A DNA stretch of 64,000 nt, taken from the NCBI GenBank assembly GCA_963575745.1, contig CAUYUJ010003887.1, forward strand, positions 1-64,000, read 5' to 3'. The stretch is from Prorocentrum cordatum. Lineage: Eukaryota > Sar > Dinophyceae > Prorocentrales > Prorocentraceae. Below, piece after piece: positions 1-8,538 of the stretch. Under the pieces are notes generated by a model, which was not told where the DNA came from, made no database searches, and saw only the letters and a list, made by a program, of their open reading frames with translations. The position numbers and the translations under genes were made by a program. Every line of letters begins with the position of its first letter. The stretch's first letter is position 1.

Positions 1-122
1 GAGGAGGAGGAGGAGGAGAAGAAGGAAAAGTACAAGGAGGATGCTCAAGCCGTTGCCCGGCCGCCTCCCTCCTCACCTGCTCTCCCTTTCTTTCCTTCCC
101 CTCCTTCCCCAACTCCGGGGCC

Positions 123-3100
123 ATGGAACGCGACGTCGACCTCGGCGCCGCGCCGGCGGCTGGCGCTGCGCCGGATGCGGCGGCGCCCGCCGCTGCTCAG
201 GGGAGGGACGACGACGAGGACGACGAGGAGATGCTGCCAGCGGAGGGCGCAGCTGGCGGAGGCGCTGCAGCCGGCGGAGTCGCTCCAGGGCGCCGCCGTC
301 GTCGCGGAGAGTGGGCCGTGAGCCTGCAGCCCGCCTCCAAACGGCCTGCTGCCTGCAAAGGTTGCGCGATTCCTTTTGAGACGGAGGAGCTGCGCATGTG
401 CCCGTGGGGCAGCCGGCATCGCTACAGCTGGCTTTGCTTGGGATGCGTCTCTGCGAAGGCGGCCCCCGACGATGACATTCGTCCTATGGCCCCTCGTGCC
501 CAGGACGTCCACGTCCAGGAGGCGCGCACGGCGTTGGCTTCGGCGTCCGCCAGCCGGAACAGCGACGGCCAGGGGCACGAGCAGGAGCAGGAGCAGTGCA
601 ACGTTCCGGTGATGCATCCGGCCTGGGACGAGACGACCCTTCCTGACCGGGCCTGGTGGCAGCGTTTGGCGCGGCAGTCAGCCCTACGCGCGGGGGTCCC
701 CACATTCGTGCAAGTTCCAGACAGGTTTCGCGGTGCGGTGACGCATGCGAGACGCAAGGCGCTGGAGGTGCTCGAAGAGGCGGGCCAACACGGGGATGCC
801 ACACCAGAGTGGGAAATGCTTCTGCTGTTCGACTTGGTGCTGTTCGCTCGGCCCCGGGGGGTGGGCCCGACGTGCGCAGAGCTACTGGAAGAGCGGCTGG
901 CGTTATGGTGGGGCGGACAGTGGGCTCAGCTGTGGGCTTCGGCCACGAACGGCCCACCCCCGCGAGCGCCACCAAGGAAGACAACCAACAAGCAGAAAGC
1001 ACACCGGGTGCACACTTTGGCTGCGGCCGGGGAGGAATCCCGCGCGCTGGCGGCAGCAGTGCAGGCCGAACTGGCGCCGCGCACGGCTGACACGCTGGAG
1101 AAACTGCGGGCGAGCTTCCCGCCAGACGAGCCCGGAGACGGCGCTGGCGCGGCGCCGCGCCCTGCCCCGCCCTCCGCGCCGCCCAGCCCCGAGCTCAGAG
1201 AGGAGGCGGAGGAGGAGGTGCGCAAACTACTGCGGCGCCCTCCCCGGCTGGCGGCGCCGGGCCTGCTGGGAAAGCGGCTGGAACACCTGGGGGCGAGCGA
1301 CGGCGAGACGGCGCGGCTGCTCGCCCGGGCTGCCGCGAGGGTCGCCTTCGGGGAGCTGCCGCGGGAGGTCCTCGAGGCGCTGCGCACGGGGGAGCTCGTG
1401 GCGCTCGCGAAGGGCGCCGGCGAGGTCAGACCCCTGCTGGTGGGCGCCGCGCTCCGCCGCCTGGGGCTGCGCGCGCTGGCGCGGGCGCGGAAGGCCCACC
1501 TGACTGAGGTTGCCGGGAAGCACCAGTACGGCGTCGGGCGCAAGGGCGGCGCGAACGCGTTGGTAAAGAGCTTGCAGGCCCTCGCGGAGGCCCGGCCGAA
1601 CGCGACGTTCATCAAGGTGGACGTCAAGGCCGCGTTCGAACGGATGCGCCGCGGCCCCGCTTTCGAGGGCTTGGACGAAGCTGTCCCCGAGGTGGCGGCG
1701 GCCCTGAGGGCCTGGTACCCAGGCCCCGCAGAGCACTACTGGCGCACGGCCGACGGGCGCTTCGAAACGGTCTGGAGCCGGCGCGGGTTCGATCAGGGAG
1801 ACCCCTTGTCTCCGGCGGCGTTCGCATGGGGCAGCGGCGCGCCCTTGAGCAGCTCTTGCACAGGCTGCAGCAGCTGGACCCAGCCGCCCGCCTGTACTCC
1901 TACCTCGACGACTCCTACTTGGTGGTGCGGGCGGGCCTCGGCGCCCTCACGCTGACGGGCCTCCGCGAGGTGCTCGCGCCGCTGGGGCTGGAGCTGAACG
2001 ACGACAAAACGCTGGTCTGGCCCCCGGCGGGAGTCCAGGCTGTCGAGGCCGAGCTCGCGAGCAAGTGCGTGCCCGTGCTGCCAGTCCTCGGCGCGCAGCT
2101 CCGGGCTCCACGAGGCGCCGACGGGACGGCGCTCCCTCTCGGCGGGCAGGGCTGCGGGCTGGACGGGGCCACGGCGCGCCTCGAGAAGCTCTGGGCCAAC
2201 CTGGAGCGGCTGCTGCAAGGGGGGCTCAAACGGCAGGCGGCGGGCGCGCTGCTCAACACCTACGCCGGAAACGCCAGCCAGCACAACTTGCAGCTGGCCT
2301 TGGCCGCGGGGGAGGAGACCTTCCGCTACGACGCCGCGCTGCGGGGCTGCTGGGAGAAGCTGCTGGGGCGGCCGCTCGGGCCAGAGGCGTGCGAGCTGCT
2401 AGGCCTGCCGGCGAAACTCGGAGGGGCTGGTGCGCAGTGGGCGGCCACGAGGCGGGCGCCCGCCTGCTGGGCGGCGCGGGCGCAGGCGGCGGAGGAGGTG
2501 CGGGACGACCTCGGTGTCTCAGGAGTCTCCACTCTTGCAGACACGCTGGCGGCGCTGCCGCGGGCCGCAGCCGCGCTCGAGGCGACCCAGGCTGAGCTGG
2601 CGCGCCGGGGCGCGGACCCGGAGCCAGCGGCGCCCCTGGAGGCCTTGCTGGGACACCCGACAAAGCAGAAGACCCTGGTTGCTATGGCGCATAAGAGAAC
2701 CCACGCTGCTGCGAAGCAGCGAATGCACCACTGCAGCCAGGCGTCGCTGCTGTCCGCGGGAGGGCCCGGGGCCGGCGCCTACCTCCAGTACCCCGCGGAG
2801 CTGGCCTGCACGCTAGAGGGCCCGCACTGGCAGACGGCGACCCGCAGCCGCGTCCAGCTGCCGCGGCCGGAGTGCTCCACTGACGAGCTCGCGCGAGCGG
2901 CGGCGACGTGCCAGAACCTGACGGCGGGCGGGGTGCCGTGCCAAGCGCCGCTGGATACGGCGGGATTCCACGCGGCCGTGTGTCAGCCGGGCGGAGGCGT
3001 CGTCAAGCGGCACGCGGGCGTGGCGCGCGCCGCGGGCAGCCTCGCTGGCAGGTGGCGCCACTGCTCGCCGCAGTACGAACAGCGGGTGCCCACCTGGGAC

Positions 3101-3538
3101 AGGGCCCGCGCGCCGCGGCGGGGGCAGGCGCCGGTCCTGGAGCGGGCGATCTTGGACGTCGAGTATGACGACCTCGACGGCCGGCGCTGGCTGGACGTGA
3201 CTATCCGCCGCCCAGCGGCAGGCGACGAGCCCGCCGTGCGCGCGGCGGCAAGGCGCGCAGGCGAGGCAGCCCGCCGGGCCGAGCGCGCCAAACACACCCG
3301 CTACCCAGGCGAGCGCCTCACGGCGTTCGCCGTGGAGACAGGCGGCCGGCTCGGCGGGGAGGCGCGGGCTCGGCTGCTGGCGCTGGCCAGGGAGCTCCCG
3401 GAGGACTCGCAGCAGGAAGAACTTGCGCGAGCCTACCCCTTGAGACTCCAAGGTCGATCTATAGTGCGGGGTCGAACTATAATGCGGGGGTTATACTTTT
3501 CTGCGGGTCGATCTATAGTTCGGGCGCGCCGAAAATAG
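123..3538 (+). pseudogene. Non-LTR retrotransposon reverse transcriptase with C-terminal endonuclease-like domain, one frameshift
   Basis: The protein is read in two overlapping frames, 123-1955 and 1826-3538. The first frame holds an N-terminal region with a Cys-rich patch, then RT motif A (DVKAAF, D codon at 1620-1622) and motif B (QGDPLSP, about 1794-1814). Motif C (YLDD, 1901-1912) lies in the second frame, so about one base is missing near 1824-1832. Downstream is a Cys/His cluster (about 2911-2990) followed by a DVTI ... AERAKHTRY ... VETGG pattern (about 3150-3345). That order resembles the CCHC plus restriction-like endonuclease tail of R2/NeSL-type elements; the analogy is an inference. 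RT core motifs are intact apart from the break. The last codons run into the short repeat at 3438-3560. It would copy its own RNA at a nicked chromosomal target. The 5' end may lie outside the window. Confidence 0.82.
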
Positions 3539-3560
3539 TTCGACCCGCCGTTTTGGGGCA
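3438..3560 (+). repeat. 3'-end repeat of the RT element with GGTCGATCTATAG sub-repeats
   Basis: The motif GGTCGATCTATAGT occurs at 3452 and again near 3508, with related TCGAACTATA and AATAGTTCGACCC segments between and after. Bases 3438-3481 are repeated in reverse complement at about 12725-12768. The repeat overlaps the last codons and 3' flank of the RT ORF and probably marks the 3' end of the element family. Confidence 0.7.
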
Positions 3561-3666
3561 AACGGGGCTTCAGCGCCCATGCTCGCGCTCACCCCACTGG
3601 GAGGGGTCCAACATATATTTGAGCCGACAGCAATGAATGACAACGATACACACAGAAGCGTTCTTT
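3539..3666. other. Short spacer between the RT element and gene A
   Basis: No ORF or strong structure is visible here. It includes the end of the TATAG-type repeat and an AT-richer stretch before the stop codon of the minus-strand gene A. Confidence 0.5.
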
Positions 3667-5543
3667 TCAAAGCATGCGCACAATCGGCTGGCCGCAGAAC
3701 TTAGAGATGCATGCCACCGAAAACGCTCTCATGGACCTCCTTTGGCCCCTCCTTCGGCCAAATGCAGCTACAGATCCACCGAAATCCTCATCCCTATAGT
3801 TCCAGTGCTTCGCTGGCTCACCGCCGCCCATGCACAGCTCCAGAAACATGTGCATTTTAGGCTTCACTTTTAAATGGGCAGGAAGCGCGTCTTGCAAAGC
3901 GGCCGTCTGCGTGGCAAACTTACTTGAATGCTCTCTAAGAATGTCCACAGCAAATGGGCGATTGTCAGAGAGTGCCTCGTAACACCGAGATAAGCTTTTC
4001 ATCCCTGTGTGAATAGACGATTCTACAGCTGCCCGCTCGTCGACGCCATTCCTCCTATCAAGGAAAGCCTCCGCCATCTCCAATGCCCATGGAACCATGC
4101 GCCTGAGCATCCCCGCGCCGCACCTCATCTTAGCCGTCGTTGCTTTTTGTCCTTTCACAACGCCCCGCGTCAGTCTCGATAGGCGGCTGGTCTTCTCACC
4201 TGGCGGCTGCCTGTCGTAGAACGCCATCAAATGACAATGTAGTGTGGAGACGCGGCCTTTCTGGGTAGTTCCAGCCACCTTTTTGTGCGTTACAAGATAC
4301 CATAGCAAGCCCCCTATGAAGTCAGCCGCTACTCCAAGATCAACAACGTGTAACCAATCTAGCTTCAGCAACTTTTCGTTCGCATACGGCACTTGGAAGA
4401 GAGGGCACACCTGCTCGCCTGAAACGATAATATTCGCAAGGACTTCTGGCCATGTGCGTCGGTGCGTTCTCCACGGCGCGTCTCCCCCAGTCTGCGATTT
4501 CACCTGCGGGGAGTAGCCAAAAACACTCCTCCTCCTCCTCCCTCCTCCTCCTCCACCACCCCTCCCCCTCCTCCTCCTCCACCCCCCCTGGAAGGGGCCG
4601 CAAAACGACGACGACGCACCCCCTCCCAGAGGGGATTTCCATCCCCCCCTGATGTGTTGCGCTCCCATGGCCTCGTCCTTCTTGATGTTGCACAGGAAGC
4701 ATACTTCGTCATCTTGCCAGCCAGGTAGCTTGAGCACCTCCTTCATCATCTCCAGTCCCCTTTGATCTGGCAAAGCACTCCGCCAATTGGTAGGGTTGCA
4801 TCGGCCACTTGTCGGCGCTTCCTCCATGCGTCCTGCGCGCCGAAGGGAGAGCCGTCGTGCCGTGCCGCCGGCCAGCGCTTCGCAGCCAAGTGAACAAAGC
4901 TCCACTGCACCACTGCAAAAACATCATCAAATGTGTTGGGGCCCACGTGCTCTTTGAGGAACGCTGCGATTGGGGCCCGCAGGTTTTTCCAGCGCCCCGC
5001 AGCCCCTGGCAACATGAGGCTGATGATCTCTGCGCTCATCGATCGGTCCCAGAAGCAAGGGGCCCCGTCCTGCCACACGCCCAGGGCCACCAGGTCGTTG
5101 CAACCACTCTCCGCCCTGGCTCTTTGCACGTGGCGCAGAGACACGCCGTCGAGACTCGACGTCTCCAGTAGCACGCTCCGCTCGCCAAAATGATGAAGTT
5201 GATGAAGTATTTCGTGAGGAAGCATCATCGCTAAGTCCATCAGTTGTTCTGTTTCAGACTTGGGGTCCCAGCCCCTCACCTGGCAGTGATAGAGCGGAGG
5301 CCACCCTTTCCTGAAGAAATCCCGCCTGAACTTCCTGGCAGCGTTTTTCATGCCCGACGTTGACTCCGCAGTGTGCAGGTCGGAGAGACCTGTCGCAGAT
5401 GCAGAGACGCAGTCATTGATCAGCTGAGCGCCGCGCTGCCCGCTGACCACGTTGCTGCTTATCAGGTCCTGCACGTTCGCTCTCAGCCGCCTCTCCGGCG
5501 GCAAGCCCAACCTGTCATAAGGCAACCGCCGCCTGGAAAGCAT
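3667..5543 (-). pseudogene. Gene A: dinoflagellate transposase-like family protein, frameshifted, one intron
   Basis: Read on the minus strand, the first part (5543-4746) includes ALGVWQDGAPCFWDRS, WSFVHLAAKRWPAARHDG and QIKGDW. The frame then shifts by one base near 4750 and continues with EMMKEVLKLPGW ... CFLC. After an intron it resumes with DWLHVVDLGVAADFIG, KPKMHMFLELC and YRDEDFGGSVAAFGRRRG and stops at 3667. I recall this pattern from a very abundant dinoflagellate family that resembles Tnp2/CACTA-type transposases (an H..D.GV core and a KPK.H.F motif); the role is not proven. The ATG at 5543 is chosen because an in-frame TAG lies at 5601-5603 and a spliced-leader-like sequence lies just upstream. 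The lost base makes it a pseudogene unless it is a sequencing error. Confidence 0.72.
4504..4671 (-). other. Intron of gene A
   Basis: A block of C/TCC-rich plus-strand sequence interrupts the otherwise well-conserved protein between CFLCNIKKDE and the TGGDAPWRTHRR segment. The minus-strand acceptor GCAG|GTG at 4503/4504 is good. The donor is GC (GAG|GCCATGG), or GC nine bases further in. The intron contains a CCCCCTCCCAGAGGGG palindrome (4619-4634) next to the donor and a TCC-rich tract. Confidence 0.6.
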
Positions 5544-5582
5544 CCCGCGGGGCCCGCGGGAGACAGGCGCGAGCGCGGCGGC

Positions 5583-5606
5583 CTTGAGCCACTGCAGTGG
5601 CTACGG
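5583..5606 (-). other. Spliced-leader-like sequence upstream of gene A
   Basis: On the minus strand this reads CCGTAGCCA, then CTGCAG, then TGGCTCAAG. The dinoflagellate spliced leader is CCGTAGCCA-TTT-TGGCTCAAG, so both 9-base flanks match exactly and only the centre differs. It lies 40 bases upstream of the gene A ATG, where a leader would sit in a retroposed trans-spliced mRNA. A chance match through a Trp-Leu-Lys codon run cannot be excluded for the 3' half. Confidence 0.45.
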
Positions 5607-5973
5607 ACATGCGCGGCTGAGGCAAGGGGCCCTTGCCCTTTCCCGCGCCCCTCCTCCGCGCCCTCCTTCAATCCCTTTCATGCCCCTCCCCTCCTGCTAC
5701 TCCCCTCCTGATGATACCAAGCCCCCCTCCCCCCCGCCCCCCCCTCCCCCCGCGCCCCTGCGATGAGGGGGGCTTCTTTACTGGCAAACCCAGAAACACG
5801 CGGCCCCTCACGAAGGGGCACCCCTGGCAGAGGAAGCGGCAAGTTCTCGTTTTCCCACGGGCGTCGGAAAGGCAGCGCTGCATGCGCGTCGTCGGGCGAG
5901 GCAGAGCATCTCAAACCCTACTGCATATATGCATGTAAATACTGATATGTAGATGTAGATGTAGGGCCGCAGC
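5607..5973. other. Intergenic region between genes A and B with C-tracts and palindromes
   Basis: No ORF of interest. It holds long C/CT tracts (5710-5760), the palindromes CCCCTGCGATGAGGGG (about 5755-5770) and CCCCTCACGAAGGGG (5804-5818), and a short TAGATG repeat near 5945-5965. Confidence 0.6.
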
Positions 5974-7248
5974 TCAATTGAGGAACTTCTTGAAGCGCTT
6001 GACCGAGAGCTGAATGCCCTCGAACATGTGCTCGTGTGTGTTGTAGGCGGCCTGGACCTCATTCTTCAGCTTATCGTACATGTCCGTGTCCTTGCCGACA
6101 GAATCAGCGCCCTCAATTTTCGCAATCAGAACCTCCATCGCCGTCTCGTGCTGGTCCGCATTGTCCACGCACTTCTTGCACTCATCGGCCCAGTTCTGGA
6201 AGCTCTGACGGTCCTTCTGATCCTGATCCCCAGCCTTCGCGAGCAACTGATTCTTCGTGTGCTTTAGGAACTTCAGCTCCTTCTGATACTTGACCAGCAT
6301 TTGCCTTGGTAGGGATCATAAACAAGCAATGCGCCGACATGCTTTTCAACGCAAACAACGCACGACAGAACGGATACGAACCAGTTTCTATCGCCATCCC
6401 CTCCAGGAGGGGCGGCGGGGGCGTGGCGGGGGAGAGGGCCCCCCTCTGGGAGGGGTCTGGCAGAGCACCAGAGATGGAAGGGCAGGGGGCGGCTGCCGAG
6501 GACGGCGCGCGATCTCGTCCTTCTTACTCACGATCTCTGGCCAGTGCGGATTCTCGATCTTCACCTCGCCGCCCCCACCCGACCCCGAAGCGCTGGACGA
6601 CGGGAGCTCGGCCATCCTGATGCCTGCAGCTTCGAGTTGCTTCAGGTTCTTCAGGTTGGACGCCCCCCTGAAGGCGCGCGAGTCCTTCGTCACCAGCTGG
6701 TCATCGCCCATGTTGCGCTCGACGAAGTACCACTCCTTCCACAGAGGCCTGTCCTTGACATCTTCCTTGATGGGGAATTCTTCTTTGGTGCCGTGCTCTT
6801 CGCTGTTCTCCTCCCACCATTCCTGCACGAAGGCAGTGGCTTCCTGGACGTTCGCAAAGTCTTTGATGGTGAGGTTCTTGAGGGCCAGTGCCTGCGATAC
6901 ATTCCGGTACCCTTTCTTGGCAGAGCGCGTGTGCACCTCTTCATTCGTGCATCTCTCTTCGAAGGTGGCCAACCAGTCAAGTGTCTTGTCCTTGTCACTC
7001 GCGAAGGTCTGCAAGAAACGCTTCCGATCGGCTGGGTCCTTCATCCCGTTCCAAAGCGCCTGGGCTGCTCTGGCGGATTCTGCTGTGCTCGTAGGTTTCC
7101 CGCTGCCGTCCTTCTTCTCCGACTGGTACTTGAGCCACGCCCTCATCTTGTCGGCCTCCTGCTTGTCGAGCCCGTGCCCCTTCGGGGCCGCCTTCGACTT
7201 CTTCGCCGCTGGTGCGCCCTGGCCCTCGATCTTCTTCTTCGGCGCCAT
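5974..7248 (-). CDS. Gene B: hypothetical basic, helix-rich protein, two exons
   Basis: The start ATG at 7248 gives MAPKKKIEGQG, a Lys-rich nuclear-localisation-like N terminus. Exon 1 (7248 to about 6530) encodes a charged, Trp-containing region (TIKDFANVQEATAFVQEWW). Exon 2 (about 6304 to 5974) encodes MLVKYQKELKFLKHTKNQ and a predicted coiled coil ending KRFKKFLN. Joining with the donor GT|GAGTAAG (a GA intron start) and acceptor CCAAG|G gives an open frame of 1050 nt, 349 aa. I do not recognise the family. Genes A, B, C and D are all on the minus strand. The coding frame is open and looks undamaged, so this is one of the better candidates for a real host gene. Confidence 0.6.
6305..6529 (-). 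other. Intron of gene B
   Basis: Both exons are open and protein-like, but this segment is GC-rich and low-complexity. It carries two palindromes, CCCCTCCAGGAGGGG (6398-6412) and CCCCTCTGGGAGGGG (6441-6455). The exact donor is uncertain: ATC|GTGAGT gives the wrong phase, while GT|GAGTAAG gives the right one. Confidence 0.5.
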
Positions 7249-8046
7249 GCTGCACAACGGTGTGAGGAGAGTGCCCAGCAGGAGCAGAGGAGAGACTACT
7301 CCTGGGGCGGGCATGGCTGCCGCGGGACTGACCCCTGAAATTTGGGATACAGCAGCAAAATCGAAATGCCCTGCGGCAGCCGAAACGCCTGCGAATGGCA
7401 AGTAGATCGTCGGGGGCCTTCCCCGCGCACTTCAGTGGTGCGTGTGGGTGTGGTGTGGTGCTGTGGGTGTGGCGTGTGTGGTGGTGCATTTCAGTATCGT
7501 CGAGCCTTCCCCTCAGCCAGGGGTTCGTTTCTCTCCCCTCGAAGGGGCTCGCAACCCACGCGGTCGCCTCCTCCCCCTCGAAGAGAAGGGGTGCTACCTC
7601 ATCAGCGGTGAGGCGGGGAGGGGGAGGGGGTGTGCCAGGGCCCCCCCCCTCAGTAAGGGGTGCGCGCCCCCTCAAAAAGGGGCACCCCCCTCTCTGGATT
7701 GCTTTGCGCGGCAGGCAAGCACAGGGGCCCGAACGACTCACCCATGATGCAATGCTACTGCTCCCCCCTGCTGCCCCTGCTCACACTGCCCCCCCTCATT
7801 AAAGGGGCTCACCCTCAGTAAAGGACGGTGGTCCCCCTCCGCAAGGGGCCCGTCAAAGATGTTTCAGGGGCTCCCCTCAATCAGGAACACCGCGCCCCCC
7901 AACCCCCCTAGGGGGCCCGTCAGATACGGCCAGCCCCGCCCCCTCCCCCCCCACCCTCAGCCAGTGCCCCTTTTCGCCCCTCAGCGGGACTCGTCTGGCC
8001 CCCATGCAGCGAGGGGGGGTGCACTGCAAGCGACCTTTATGAGAGA
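7249..8046. repeat. Intergenic cluster of CCCCT-N-AGGGG palindromes upstream of gene B
   Basis: Seven copies are visible at 7509-7523, 7535-7547, 7574-7591, 7646-7660, 7667-7682, 7792-7807 and 7834-7848, mostly CCCCTC plus 3-8 bases plus AGGGG. A GT-rich tract lies at about 7438-7490. The 5' leader of gene B probably lies in 7249-7350. No convincing ORF is present. Confidence 0.7.
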
Positions 8047-8201
8047 GATTCTCTTAAGAGAATTCTCTTAAGAGAATTCTCTTAAGAGAATTCTCTTAAG
8101 AGAATTGTTGGTTTTGCCTGAGACATCACATTCTCTTAAGAGAATTCTCTTAAGAGAATTCTCTTAAGAGAATTCTCTTAAGAGAATTCTCTTAAAGAGA
8201 A
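8047..8201. repeat. Tandem array of the 14-bp palindrome TTCTCTTAAGAGAA
   Basis: Four head-to-tail units run from 8049 to 8104. A 26-bp spacer follows (8105-8130), then five more units to 8201, the last with one extra A. Each unit is a perfect palindrome, so the whole array can fold as one or several long hairpins. It lies between gene D (3' side) and gene B (5' side). Confidence 0.95.
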
Positions 8202-8538
8202 TTTCCCCTTAAGATAATCGGTTTCGTGATCGCCCGCCCCCTCTGCCAGGGGCAGCCGCGCGCGCCCCTGCAATGAAGGGGCCGCAGTCAAGCAGAGCCC
8301 CCTTAACCCGTGCCGCCTCTATTCTGGCGCGAGAGGCCGCGCAAATGTATATGGATGTCGGCGCCGTCGCCGACGCGGTCGCCCCGCGGCTCAGGGCGCG
8401 CCGCCCTGGGGCGGATGGGGGTGCAGGAGGAAGATTGACAAGGAGGAAGAGCAGAAGCAAGAGGGAGATGGACAAGGAGGAGGGCGGGCGACAAGCAGGA
8501 GCAGGAGGAAGAGTGACCAGGAGGATGGAGAAGCGGTC
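8202..8538. other. 3' flank of gene D
   Basis: Contains CCCCTCTGCCAGGGG (8238-8252) and CCCCTGCAATGAAGGGG (8265-8281), then an AG-rich tract (8430-8530). No gene is seen. Confidence 0.5.

Noticed and set aside
6290-7405. Plus-strand ORF of 371 codons
   Set aside because: It is the antisense of gene B, whose minus-strand frame has better composition, a plausible intron and a basic N terminus.
8047-8201. Possible CRISPR-like array
   Set aside because: There are no unique spacers between units; it is a direct tandem palindrome in a eukaryotic context.
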